A DNA stretch of 64,000 nt from Bog-756 sp963725275 (GCA_963725275.1 CAVRXS010000007.1:434001-498000), one strand, 5' to 3'; positions 8,064-16,379 are shown, counted from the first letter of the stretch. Made by a program: numbers and translations. The notes: generated from the sequence alone by a model not told the origin.

Positions 8064-9404
8064 TCAGCGGTCTGGGTGGGAAGGCTTGACTGGTGCCGCT
8101 TGCGGGGTTCCCCCGGGTGGTGGCGTCAAGTCGCTGATGATGCTGTTGCTACCCTCGTCGAGCACATTGGTCGAATAGCCGTTGAAGCTGTTTCCCGACA
8201 CGGTGGTCTCATCGGTGTAGCAGCCGGTCGGCGAGGTGAGGACGGTCGGGCTGCACTCGAAGATATAGACACCGTCTTCTCCGGCGGGATTCCCACCGCT
8301 GAGATCCGTGAACGTGTTCCCGACGACCCCGTTCTCGTTGGCCTGGCCGCCACAGGTTGCGCTGCTGTTCTGATACGACTCGATCGTGGCTCCGTTGAGT
8401 GCCCCCGTGATGGAGCTGTCGTCGATGCCGTTGTCGTTGGCGAACTTGTGCGTGCTGCAGGTCGTATAGACCCCCCATCCGGTATCGAGATCTCCGCTGA
8501 TCGTGTCATCGTTGGAAATGATATCGGATGCCTCGTTGATGAAGATTCCTTGGACGGCGTAGATGCTGTTGGGACAACTGCCTTCGATGGTGTTGCTGTC
8601 GACCTTGCCCGAGCCGGCCTGCTGGTGGTTCGAGCCGAACATATCGACCCCGTCGCAGCCCTGTGTTCCCTTGGGCTCGAGGTCGATGATGTGGTTGCTC
8701 GTGATGAGTGGCTGCGGTGTGATCGAGCCGCCTGAGTTGTAATCGATGTCGATTCCGGTGGCTCCGGCCTGGGAGTTGCCGTTGTATGCAGCCAGGTTGT
8801 TGTGGTTGATCGTTGCCACGACATTGCCGGTGACGTAGATGCCAACACCGACGTACCCGTCCAACGTGCTGTTTTCGATCGTCACCGGATACCGGTGGGT
8901 CGCACTCTCACCACCATCGACGGCGATGCCGTAGCTTCCGTCGTAGCCCACGGTGCAGGTGTTTCCGGTGTTCATCCCTGAGATCGTCACGCCGTTGATC
9001 GTGGCGGAGGCAAGGTCGATCTCCACCCCCACTGCCTGCGCATTGCCACTCGGAGCACAGGTCTGTGTATACGAGCCGTGGATGACGACGTTCTCCACCG
9101 TCACGGAGGGCACGGTCCCGCTATCGAGCAGGACATCGCCACTGAAGGGACTGCCCCCGGAACCGTTGGTCACCGTGATCGTGTGGTGATTCCCGTTAAA
9201 GATCTTCTTGCTGATCTGGATCGTGGTGTGTGTCGAGCAGTTGGCCTTGAGTGTCTGGGTGGTGCTGGTCAAGGTATAGCTGCACGCTGGAGCGGTCGCC
9301 CCTGCCGGGGCCACGGCAGGTCCCAGGACCAGGATCAAGGACCCCGTGAATAGCCCGATACACAAGGCAAGGGCAGCGTGAAGGACTCTTCTGGGTGCAA
9401 ACAA
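8064..9404 (-). CDS. Secreted right-handed parallel beta-helix protein
   Basis: About 446 aa. I place the start at TTG 9404, because GGAGGAG lies seven bases upstream and the signal peptide (RRVLHAALALCIGLFTG onward) follows directly; the frame is open further upstream to 9539. The mature protein has many short turns of the kind GVTISGMN, IENSTLDGYVG, INHNNLAAYNG, ITSNHIIDLE, VDSNTIEGS and VSGNSFNGYS. These are typical of PbH1 repeats in polysaccharide lyases and surface adhesins. Several Cys residues are spread through the helix (SCPNSIYA, YTTCSTH, ATCGGQ, FECSPT, GCYTD), which suggests disulfides. No catalytic lyase motif is recognisable. It may be a polysaccharide-binding or adhesion protein. 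Confidence 0.75.
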   Translation of the reverse strand: MFAPRRVLHAALALCIGLFTGSLILVLGPAVAPAGATAPACSYTLTSTTQTLKANCSTHTTIQISKKIFNGNHHTITVTNGSGGSPFSGDVLLDSGTVPSVTVENVVIHGSYTQTCAPSGNAQAVGVEIDLASATINGVTISGMNTGNTCTVGYDGSYGIAVDGGESATHRYPVTIENSTLDGYVGVGIYVTGNVVATINHNNLAAYNGNSQAGATGIDIDYNSGGSITPQPLITSNHIIDLEPKGTQGCDGVDMFGSNHQQAGSGKVDSNTIEGSCPNSIYAVQGIFINEASDIISNDDTISGDLDTGWGVYTTCSTHKFANDNGIDDSSITGALNGATIESYQNSSATCGGQANENGVVGNTFTDLSGGNPAGEDGVYIFECSPTVLTSPTGCYTDETTVSGNSFNGYSTNVLDEGSNSIISDLTPPPGGTPQAAPVKPSHPDR

Positions 9405-9776
9405 GGGGATGCTCCTCCGATCAGAATGAGCCGTTTGACACTCTCCGCCGTCAATTAAAACACTCTCCGCCGGCAGTGCTTCGGCTCCCGCAACCGCAAC
9501 AACACGAGAACCGTGACATGTCGACCCCCGGCATGTCAAGCGTGCCCAAGGCCCTGCTCGACACCATCGAGCACCGAGTCAAACCGTGGGCGAAGCACAC
9601 CTACCCAATTGTGATGATGCGGGGGGCCTTGGTTCAGTGCCGAGCGGTTGTAAATGGCAACTCGGTGACAGAGTCGACATTGACGAACCTTCGGCGGTTT
9701 GTTAGAAGGTCTCAAACAGAAGTGGGGCATTGAGCGACGGATCCAGTGTCCAGGCGACCGCTGTGGAGGTGGGCTC
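9405..9776. other. Intergenic region between divergent secreted-protein genes
   Basis: Ribosome binding sites for the two flanking genes lie at its edges. A 13-bp sequence, ACACTCTCCGCCG, occurs twice in direct orientation (9438-9450 and 9460-9472), 22 bp apart or two helical turns. An open frame on the plus strand (9395-9733) has no recognisable domain. The stretch may include the remains of an insertion element, but I cannot assign it. Confidence 0.4.
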
Positions 9777-10973
9777 GTGAAGGTACATTGGCATTGCGGA
9801 ACTGGGTCTGGCCCGAAGGGGCGTGGGCATCTCAGTCGTAATGCAGTTGTCGCTACGCTCGGCGTGGCGCTGCTCCTCATGGCTGTGCCGACGACTGCTG
9901 GAGCAACCGGTTCGTGGTCCATCGTCACCAGCGCCAACAAGGGGGCAGGCGGCGATGGGATCAACACCGTGGCCTGTCACACCAGCACCTCCTGCGAAGC
10001 CGTGGGGGCCTATTTCACGGCAAGCCATGTGAAGCGCACCATGGCCCAGTCCTGGAACGGCACATCGTGGGCGACACAGTCGACCCCCAACAATGGCGCA
10101 GGGGACAACGATCTCGTTGGGGTCGCTTGTGTCACGAGCACTTTGTGCAAAGCGGTTGGCTACTTCGTCAACGGCAGCAGCGTCGACAGGACCCTCGCCG
10201 AGTCCTGGAATGGCACGGCCTGGACGATCATCCCAATTGCCGACAACGGGGCAAATACGAACTACCTCTACGACGTGTCCTGCGTCTCGTCGACCAACTG
10301 CAAGGCTGTTGGGTATTACATCAACGCCAGCAGCGTCCAGAAGACACTCATCGAGTCCTGGAACGGGTCTACGTGGTCACTCATGACGAGTCCAAACGTT
10401 GGGACCGGAACAAACTACCTGCGGCGGGTGTCGTGTTTCTCGGCCTCTTCCTGCAAAGCTGTCGGGGACTATCAGAGCGGCACGACCACGAAGACGCTCG
10501 TCGAGTCCTGGAACGGATCCACGTGGTCGGTCACGTCCAGCCCGAACATTGGAGCCGGGAGTAATATCCTGTTCGGGGTCTCGTGCTTTGCTGCCACCTC
10601 GTGCAAGGCCGTCGGCAACTACGACAATGCCTCCAACCTGGAGCGGACCCTTGCCGAATCGTGGAACGGCTCGTCTTGGACGGTCGTCTCCAGTCCGAAC
10701 GAGGGAACGGGCGTCGACTTCCTTAACAACCTGTCGTGCACTTCCTCGACGTCATGCCAAGCGGTCGGAAGCTACGTGAACGGGAGTTCGGTCAACCAGA
10801 CGCTTGCCGAGGGCTGGAACGGAACGAGCTGGTCGGTGGAGACGACGCCCGATTCAGGTACCAGCACGAACTATCTCTTCAATGTCACGTGCAACGGGGC
10901 ACTGTGCAAGGCCGTCGGTGATTACCTGAACGGAAGCTCCATCCCGCAGTCCCTCGTTGAGGCGCACAACTGA
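9777..10973 (+). CDS. Secreted protein with seven WNG/Cys-pair repeats, putative beta-propeller
   Basis: 398 aa from GTG 9777, chosen because GGAGGT lies six bases upstream and a signal peptide follows (LSRNAVVATLGVALLLMAVPTTAGA). The mature protein is almost entirely seven tandem repeats of about 46 to 48 residues. Each runs SW-x-x-x-x-SPN-x-G, then N-x-L-x-x-VSC-x-S-x-x-SCKAVG-x-Y, then TL-x-ESWNG. Every repeat except the degenerate last one has two Cys residues eight or fewer residues apart. Seven blade-length repeats suggest a seven-bladed propeller with one disulfide per blade. No enzyme motif is seen. I would expect a carbohydrate- or protein-binding surface role. It is divergent from the beta-helix gene. 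Confidence 0.7.
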   Translation: MKVHWHCGTGSGPKGRGHLSRNAVVATLGVALLLMAVPTTAGATGSWSIVTSANKGAGGDGINTVACHTSTSCEAVGAYFTASHVKRTMAQSWNGTSWATQSTPNNGAGDNDLVGVACVTSTLCKAVGYFVNGSSVDRTLAESWNGTAWTIIPIADNGANTNYLYDVSCVSSTNCKAVGYYINASSVQKTLIESWNGSTWSLMTSPNVGTGTNYLRRVSCFSASSCKAVGDYQSGTTTKTLVESWNGSTWSVTSSPNIGAGSNILFGVSCFAATSCKAVGNYDNASNLERTLAESWNGSSWTVVSSPNEGTGVDFLNNLSCTSSTSCQAVGSYVNGSSVNQTLAEGWNGTSWSVETTPDSGTSTNYLFNVTCNGALCKAVGDYLNGSSIPQSLVEAHN

Positions 10974-11134
10974 ACGTCGCACAGTAGGGTTGGTGTTCGA
11001 TCGGGTCTGACCACCCACTGCTCGTATTCCTTGACCGGTATCTCGACCTGCCAGCAGCATCTCAGTTCCGGCGTCGACTAAGAGCGTGCGCCAATAGGCG
11101 GGTGGGACAGCTGTTCGAAGGTCAAGTGCGGGAG

Positions 11135-11668
11135 CTACGCTCCCGCGACGAGCAGTCCTGCCGGAGTGCGCTGATCGCCAGCGAGAATGGCGAGCGACTC
11201 GGCGACTGAGGAGCGGAAGACCAACGACTCTGGTCGGTCGAGTTCAAGGACCGCCATGGCAGCGAACTTTCGTGTGATCTGACCCTGGTCCCGAAGTCGG
11301 AGCACTGCCTCGGCGAGAGCAAGGCGTCGTTCGGGTGCATCGATGGTGCTGACCACCTTGTCGAGCACCTCGTCGAATTCTTCGTCGTCGCCATCTCGCA
11401 GTGCGTCGATGGCCCGGTTCATGTCCGGCGTGATGATGCTGGGCAGGCGCACCTGCAGGGACGTGTCGATCTCGGGGAGGCAGAGCAACTTGTCGAAGTA
11501 GGCGCGCAGCTCGATCTCGTCGGTTCCGTTGAGATCTGCGATGGCGGCGTCGCCGACCTCTTTGGGCAGCATCCCGTCGTGCACCGGCTCTTGGGTCCCA
11601 TGACAGCACCGTTTGGCCTTGTGCCCGCTCCCGCACGGGCACGGTCCGTTGCGCTTGATCTTGGCCAT
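11135..11668 (-). CDS. SEC-C motif zinc-binding protein, passenger of the IS element
   Basis: 177 aa from ATG 11668, chosen over the upstream GTG because AAGGAGG precedes it by five bases. The N-terminus carries the SEC-C metal-binding motif, CPCGSGHKAKRCCH (residues about 10-23), known from the tail of SecA and from many small proteins. The rest is acidic and helical (DDEEFDEVLDKVVSTID, ALAEAVLRLRDQGQITRKFAAMAVLELD), with no other known domain. It lies inside the IS inverted repeats and is divergent from the transposase, so it is a cargo gene or an accessory factor. A role in transposition or host interaction is possible but not shown. Confidence 0.8.
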   Translation of the reverse strand: MAKIKRNGPCPCGSGHKAKRCCHGTQEPVHDGMLPKEVGDAAIADLNGTDEIELRAYFDKLLCLPEIDTSLQVRLPSIITPDMNRAIDALRDGDDEEFDEVLDKVVSTIDAPERRLALAEAVLRLRDQGQITRKFAAMAVLELDRPESLVFRSSVAESLAILAGDQRTPAGLLVAGA

Positions 11669-11813
11669 GACCACCTCCTTGGTTGGCCATCTTCACCGTC
11701 AGGCCCATCGGGAGGGTGGACCACCCCTCACCAGGAGAAAGGTCCACCGGTTGTTGCGCTGGACCGGACATGCTCCGGCTCTGAGCCCAACCCAACGAAC
11801 CAGTGGAGGTCCC

Positions 11814-12657
11814 ATGCTTGCACTCGAGCCGGCCGTCGTCGACGCTATCTGGCAGTCCTTTGCCGCCTACCTGCCCGAACGCGGCGACATCACCCACCCG
11901 CTTGGCTGTCACCGGCCCCGCATCTCAGACCGCGACTGCTTCGAGGCCATCCTGTTCCGGCTGGTCACCGGGTGCAGCTGGGACGTGGCCGGACGACTGG
12001 GCAAAGGGAGCGAGACGACCCTGCGACGCCGCCGCGACGAGTGGGTGGCCATCGGCGTATTTGAAAAGCTGCTCGAAGAGGCCATCGGTGCCTTCGACAA
12101 GGTGATCGGGCTCGACCTCTCCGAGGTGTCGGTCGACGGCTCGCTGCACAAGGCGCCCTGTGGCGGAGAGGGAACCGGACCGAACCCGACCGATCGTGGC
12201 AAGACGGGGTGGAAGTGGTCGGTGGCCACCGACACCAACGGAGTGCCCATCGGTTGGGTGAGCGATGGTGCCAACCGGCACGACTCGATCCTGCTCGCCC
12301 CCACCCTCGACGTCATCGCTCGGCGCGGCCTGCTCGGTGATATCGAGACCATTTGGCTCGATCGCGGCTACGACTCGGCCATCACGCGCACGCGCCTGGC
12401 CGTACGGCACATCGACGACGCCGTCATCGCCAAGAAGCGGAAGAAAGGATCCGCCGACGGAGCGAAACACCAGCCGATGGGGCTGCGCTGGCCGGTCGAA
12501 CGCACCAACTCATGGCTGCAACTTCGGTCAGTTGAGAAGGAACACGGACCGGTTCAGCTCCCACCGTCTGGCTCAGCTGGCCCTGGCCGTTGCCCTCATC
12601 ATCACCGTCAAGCTCATCAAATGGGCCAGACGCTGGGACGGCCTAGCCGTGGCCTAA
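11814..12657 (+). pseudogene. IS5-like DDE transposase, frameshifted near its C-terminus
   Basis: ATG at 11814 with GGAGGT three bases upstream. The N-terminal part has the family's helical domain (PRISDRDCFEAILFRLVTGCSWDVAG), followed by the DDE core with Asp in EVSVDGSLHKAP, then SVATDTNGVPIGWVSDGANRHDS and LDRGYDS. At about 12527 the frame breaks: the conserved end (NFGQLRRNTDR, HRLAQLALAVALIITVKLIKW) lies in another frame, which terminates at 12657. The Glu-containing block WPVERTNSW is just before the break. Restoring the frame needs one base removed or two added. The protein is probably inactive unless the break is a sequence error. Confidence 0.8.
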
Positions 12658-12674
12658 TGGCGCGCGCTCTAAGG

Positions 12675-12867
12675 GTTGATTGTCCTTGGTAAACTGTTGA
12701 CTTCGAATCCAGCCAGCTAAATCTTCCTGAAGACGGTATCGGTAGGCTGCCTCAGAGTGATCATTCAGATAGAGGATTTCAGTTGCCCAAATCTCTGACT
12801 TACTGATAATCCCAATGAGACCGTCCGTCGTTGTGAAGTGGTACAGCAAGCTTTCGGAATCCGGCAT
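12675..12867 (-). pseudogene. DUF2971-type protein, N-terminal fragment
   Basis: The first 64 or so residues (LLYHFTTTDGLIGIISKSEIWATEILYLNDHSEA) match the start of DUF2971 proteins, which have a conserved YHYTxxxGLxGILxxxxIWAT...YLND pattern. The ATG shares one base with the stop codon of the upstream integrase gene (TGATG), so the two were translationally coupled. The frame runs into the right end of the IS5-like element and the rest of the gene is missing; it is not recognisable on the other side of the IS. DUF2971 proteins are frequent in mobile and defence-associated DNA, but their activity is not established. Confidence 0.65.
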
Positions 12868-13838
12868 CAGACGCGGTCCCCCAGCGACATGCGACGACTT
12901 GCAGCGTGCGCCCGCTCCACCTGCGCGCTCTTGGCGTACCTGTCGAGCATCGCTCTCGACTGCCATCCGGCCAGGGCCATCAGGTCGCCCTCCAGGCCGC
13001 CCTGGCTCAACCACTGGTGAGCGAACGTGTGGCGGAGCTGGTGCCAGTGCAACCGAGGCACCTCGGCGTCGTCGCACATGCGGTGCAGCACGTTGGTGAC
13101 CCCGCTGGTGGACATTCGGCCCTGCCGTCCCACCCACAGCCACTCGTCGTCGCCGACTCGCTCAGGCCATTCCCGCTCGATCTGGCGGAGGTACTTGTCG
13201 ATTGCCCTCGCCGTATTGGCCCCGAACTGCACGACTCGGACCCGGGCCCCCTTGCCGAGCACCGTCACCGTTTGCTTTCCCAGGTCAATATCGCCCTGTC
13301 GGAGGTTGGTGACCTCACTTAGTCTGGCCCCGGTGTCCAAGAACGTCCGCAGGAGCGCTGCATCGCGCCGATCTGTCAGCGAGGTGCCCGACCTTGCCTT
13401 GAGGAGCCGCTTCAGCACGTCGTCGTCCACGACCGGCACGGGCTCGGACGCCACTGCCGGTGCCCGCATCCCTTGCATCGGGCTCAGCTCCAGTTCCTCC
13501 TCCTCGACACAGTGCCGGAAGAACTGCTGGAGTGATTTGAATCGGACGAGCGCCGTCGCGGGTGAGCCCCCCATGTGCACGCGACCTTGGCTGTCGGTGA
13601 CCTTCCGGCGCGTGGCCTGCTCGGCGAGGAAGTCGCGAATGTCGTCGCGTGACACGTCCACCGTGAGGTCACGACCGCGGGCTGCGAGGAAGTCGTGCAA
13701 CAGCCGCGCCGACAACGAGTAGCTGTAGATCGTCTTTTCGCTCTTGCCTTCAGCGCGCAGTGTGCGCTCCAGCGATTGGATCATCCGGTCGATGCTGACC
13801 GCCCGGATCGGTGGTTTTTGGCGTCGTCCCACGCTCAA
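12867..13838 (-). CDS. Tyrosine recombinase / integrase next to tRNA-Pro
   Basis: 323 aa, Xer-like site-specific recombinase with both domains. The N-terminal SAM-like domain spans about residues 15-120 (IQSLERTLRAEGKSEKTIYSYSL). The catalytic domain shows Arg in TGARLSEV, Lys in VLGKGARVR, HxxR in HQLRHTF, Trp in AGWQS (replacing the third His, as in many integrases) and Tyr in DRYAKS. It lies 86 bp from the 3' end of tRNA-Pro, the classic place for the integrase of a tRNA-integrating element. The stop overlaps the start of a DUF2971 gene. Start codons at 13838 (TTG) and 13832 (GTG) are both possible. It differs in sequence from the chromosomal XerD at 37.4 kb. Confidence 0.85.
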   Translation of the reverse strand: MSVGRRQKPPIRAVSIDRMIQSLERTLRAEGKSEKTIYSYSLSARLLHDFLAARGRDLTVDVSRDDIRDFLAEQATRRKVTDSQGRVHMGGSPATALVRFKSLQQFFRHCVEEEELELSPMQGMRAPAVASEPVPVVDDDVLKRLLKARSGTSLTDRRDAALLRTFLDTGARLSEVTNLRQGDIDLGKQTVTVLGKGARVRVVQFGANTARAIDKYLRQIEREWPERVGDDEWLWVGRQGRMSTSGVTNVLHRMCDDAEVPRLHWHQLRHTFAHQWLSQGGLEGDLMALAGWQSRAMLDRYAKSAQVERAHAASRRMSLGDRV

Positions 13839-13924
13839 AGTTAAGCACAGCCGGAGCGTTATCCTACGGATTGACCCCCGCCAGAGGGCCCGATGTGACC
13901 ACGTACTCCCAGTTCAGAGGGATT

Positions 13925-14002
13925 TGGTCGGGCTGCCGGGATTTGAACCCGGGACCTCTTGACCCCCAGTCAAGCGCGCTAACCAAGCTGCGCCACAGCC
14001 CG
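13925..14002 (-). tRNA. tRNA-Pro (anticodon GGG), CCA encoded
   Basis: Read on the minus strand, the gene folds into a full cloverleaf. It has a 7-bp acceptor stem (CGGGCTG with CAGCCCG) and a D arm. The anticodon stem CTTGA/TCAAG encloses CTGGGGG, giving anticodon GGG. The T arm is CCGGG/CCCGG with loop TTCAAAT. Discriminator A is followed by an encoded CCA. The 3' end faces the integrase gene, which makes this the likely integration target of the accessory region. Confidence 0.95.
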
Positions 14003-14101
14003 TCTGTCGTTGCGTCATCACCTCTGCTGACTGGGACCTCATCGGTCCCACTCCCCACCCCGCTCGGACGCCGGAGCAAGGCGGTCGGCCTGGCAGCATC
14101 T

Positions 14102-14125
14102 GTGACGGCGTGACGACCCCGTCAC
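14102..14125 (-). terminator. Possible hairpin terminator after the lipoprotein gene
   Basis: GTGACGG at 14102-14108 pairs perfectly with CCGTCAC at 14119-14125, giving a 7-bp stem with a 10-nt loop. It lies downstream of the minus-strand lipoprotein gene and upstream of tRNA-Pro. No clear U-tract is seen, so its function as an intrinsic terminator is uncertain. Confidence 0.4.
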
Positions 14126-14170
14126 CCTAGCCCACAAGGTGTCCCTTCTCGCCGCTCAGTCTGCTGACCG

Positions 14171-14677
14171 TTACGGAGCGACAGTGGTTGCTGTCACCGA
14201 CGGGCAGCTCGTGCCCACGGCGGTCACGAGAGCGTCCCAACTGGCATTCACCTGGGCGACCGCGGCCGGCACCTCGCTCGCATTCGCCTTCTTCCGGACG
14301 GTGGTCGCGAGGCTCTTGATGGACGTTTGGAGGCTCTTGATCTTCTCCTTGATGTCCTTCGTCACCGTGGGACGGAAGTCCTTGTCCGCCTTCTCGAGTG
14401 CGCGGATGTTGCGGACTGCAGCGGCCCTGTCGGCCTTGGTCTTGGATGAGATGTTGGCGGGGTTCAAAGCAGTGAAGGCCGCCGCGAGCGAAGCCCAGTT
14501 CGTGCACTTGGCCGCGGCGTCGACAGTGGTCCTGGTGGTGGTCTTCTTGGCGGCGGGCCCCGAGGTGCACCCTGCTGCGGTTGCTCCGAGTGCGAGGATC
14601 GCCACGGCGACCAGGGCGAGACGCGCCCGGTAGGTGTGCGGCACCCGCGGACTTTCGGCAGAGCTGGGATTGAGCAT
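14171..14677 (-). CDS. Small putative lipoprotein
   Basis: 168 aa. The N-terminal hydrophobic stretch (RLALVAVAILALGATAAGC) ends in a lipobox, with the lipidated Cys near residue 38. A Thr-rich linker follows (KKTTTRTTVD). The mature domain, about 115 residues, is helical and rich in Ala, Lys and Thr (IRALEKADKDFRPTVTKDIKEKIKSLQ). It has two further Cys residues (KCTNW and TSCPS), which could form a disulfide between the ends of the domain. I do not recognise a family. It precedes tRNA-Pro and follows the der gene group, but is separated from that group by about 80 bp, so it is likely transcribed on its own. Confidence 0.65.
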   Translation of the reverse strand: MLNPSSAESPRVPHTYRARLALVAVAILALGATAAGCTSGPAAKKTTTRTTVDAAAKCTNWASLAAAFTALNPANISSKTKADRAAAVRNIRALEKADKDFRPTVTKDIKEKIKSLQTSIKSLATTVRKKANASEVPAAVAQVNASWDALVTAVGTSCPSVTATTVAP

Positions 14678-14756
14678 CCGTGCAATCTAGCGCGCCGCCT
14701 GACTCCGGGCCTGGCGGAGTCCCAGGTCGCCGGCGCTGGCTGACTGCGTGGGATGT

Positions 14757-14969
14757 CTAGACGTGGTGGACGACCCAGGTGACGCCCTGGAAGGCCCGAT
14801 AGCCCAGGTAGATGACGGTGGCCACGGCCATGAACTTGAACCACCAGGGCGACTTGCGATGCTCGAGTGGCTCCCTCCCACAGACCGGGCAGGTCCCCTC
14901 ATCGGTCAGTTGTTCGTGCTCGAGCTGTTCGTCGCACTCCTCACACCAGGGCACGGCAGACTCCACCAT
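14757..14969 (-). CDS. Small zinc-ribbon membrane protein
   Basis: 70 aa. Two Cys pairs (CEEC near residue 9 and CPVC near residue 27) form a zinc-ribbon-like module. A basic linker and one hydrophobic helix near the C-terminus follow (FKFMAVATVIYLGYRAFQGVTWVV). The start lies six bases after the der stop codon, so it is probably co-transcribed with der. The function is unknown. Small proteins of this shape are common in actinobacterial genomes downstream of GTPase genes, but I would not assign a role. Confidence 0.65.
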   Translation of the reverse strand: MVESAVPWCEECDEQLEHEQLTDEGTCPVCGREPLEHRKSPWWFKFMAVATVIYLGYRAFQGVTWVVHHV

Positions 14970-14975
14970 CGCGGC

Positions 14976-16379
14976 TCACCGCCGCCTCCCCCCACCCCCG
15001 TCGGCACCCTTGGCCCGTACCCGCAATTTGATCGGGGTCGGTCCGAGGTCGAACCGCTCCCGTAGTCCCCGTTCGACATAGCGAAGGTAGGTCGGTTGCA
15101 GTCGGCCGTTCGTGAACAGCGTGAAGGTGGGTGGGTCGCTGGCGCCTTGGACGCCGTACTTGATCCGGGCGCCGACCGGAGGATGGGTCGCCTGGATCGA
15201 CGTGAGCGCACGGTTCAACGCACCGGTTGGGATCCTCGTGTGATAGGCCTCCTCGGCCGCCACCACCGCAGGAAGGATGTGGTGCACGCCGAGCCCGCTG
15301 AGGGCACTGAGCTTGAGCACCGGTGCCTCCCCGAGGAACGCCAACCGGTCCCCGACATCGGCCAGGATGCCGGTTCGGTCCTCGGTCGCGACGAGATCCC
15401 ACTTGTTGAGCACGACGACGACCGGGCAGCCCGAGGCCCCGATCCGCTCTGCCAGCCGCTGGTCCTGGTGGGTCACACCAGCCACCGCGTCGATCACCAG
15501 GAGCGCGATATCTGCTCGGTCGAGCGCTTCGAGCGCCCTGAGCACGGAGAAGTACTCCGTCCCCCGCTCGGTGCGCGATGCGCGGCGCATCCCCGCGGTG
15601 TCGATGAAACAGACCGTGCCGTCCGGTGTCTCGACGATGGTGTCGACCGCGTCGCGGGTGGTGCCCGGCTGGTCGTGGGTGACCGACCGTTCGTCGCCGA
15701 CCAATCGATTGAAGAGGGTCGACTTTCCCGCGTTGGGGCGGCCGACCAGCGCCACCCGCGGCATGCCGCCCCACGCCTGCCCCGGAAGGTCGTCGGTGTC
15801 CGTCTCGCCGTCCGGTCCGTTCTGGCCGGCCGTTGTTCCTTCCTCTGCATCGGGAAGCAGGCTGACCAGCTCGTCCAACAGGTCCCCGGTACCCCGACCG
15901 TGCAGGGCGCTGACCGGCCACGGGTCGCCGAAGCCGAGGGACAGTGCGTCCCAGGCATCGGCCTCCCGCTGCGAGGAGTCGACCTTGTTGACCACCACCC
16001 GGACCGGGCGTCCGGACCGCTTGAGCACCTTGGCGACGGCGAGGTCCCCGTCGACGAGCCCGACCGTCACGTCGACCACGAAGAGCACGACGTCCGCCTG
16101 GCCGATGGCCCGCTCGCTCTGCGCGCTCACCTGTGCGTCGAGCGGGTCGCCTGTCGGCTGCCAGCCACCGGTGTCGACGACGACAAACGAACGGCCGCAC
16201 CACTCGGCGTCGAGCTCCTTGCGATCGCGGGTCACCCCGGGGCGTTCCTCGACCACCGCGGCCCGGCGGCCGACGATGCGATTCACCAGGGTGGACTTCC
16301 CGACGTTGGGCCGACCGGCCACGACTACCGTCGGTCCTGTCCGTCCGTCAGACAGAGGCATCGCCGGGGTCTGGCTCAT
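14976..16379 (-). CDS. der: Ribosome assembly GTPase Der (EngA)
   Basis: Double-domain GTPase needed for maturation of the 50S ribosomal subunit; 467 aa. The first G domain has GRPNVGKST (about residues 22-30), a DTGGW switch-II motif and NKVD. The second has GRPNAGKST (about 213-221), DTAGM and NKWD. The C-terminal KH-like domain follows (THPPVGARIKYGVQGASDPPTFTLFTNGR), with a short Gly/Arg tail. The linker between the G domains is acidic. Its ATG overlaps the stop of the DUF512 gene by four bases, so both are read from the same transcript. Everything expected of the family is present. Confidence 0.95.
   Translation of the reverse strand: MSQTPAMPLSDGRTGPTVVVAGRPNVGKSTLVNRIVGRRAAVVEERPGVTRDRKELDAEWCGRSFVVVDTGGWQPTGDPLDAQVSAQSERAIGQADVVLFVVDVTVGLVDGDLAVAKVLKRSGRPVRVVVNKVDSSQREADAWDALSLGFGDPWPVSALHGRGTGDLLDELVSLLPDAEEGTTAGQNGPDGETDTDDLPGQAWGGMPRVALVGRPNAGKSTLFNRLVGDERSVTHDQPGTTRDAVDTIVETPDGTVCFIDTAGMRRASRTERGTEYFSVLRALEALDRADIALLVIDAVAGVTHQDQRLAERIGASGCPVVVVLNKWDLVATEDRTGILADVGDRLAFLGEAPVLKLSALSGLGVHHILPAVVAAEEAYHTRIPTGALNRALTSIQATHPPVGARIKYGVQGASDPPTFTLFTNGRLQPTYLRYVERGLRERFDLGPTPIKLRVRAKGADGGGGRRR

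Larger units (their letters stand above)
11078..12673 (+). mobile_element. IS5-like insertion sequence carrying a SEC-C gene
   Basis: Imperfect terminal inverted repeats, matching at 19 of 22 positions, lie at 11078-11099 and 12652-12673. Between them are a DDE transposase on the plus strand and a SEC-C motif gene on the minus strand. The right end cuts off the DUF2971 gene at about 12675, which fixes that boundary. The trinucleotide CTA is found at both edges, but its role as a target duplication is uncertain. The element is probably immobile now, because its transposase is frameshifted. Confidence 0.65.

Noticed and set aside
9395..9733. 112-codon plus-strand open frame between the secreted-protein genes
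   Set aside because: No domain, signal peptide or convincing start. It overlaps the signal region of the beta-helix gene.
10000..10970. Periodic repeats of about 140 bp on the plus strand
   Set aside because: They encode the seven protein repeats of the WNG gene. The DNA copies are too divergent for a satellite and are not a CRISPR array.
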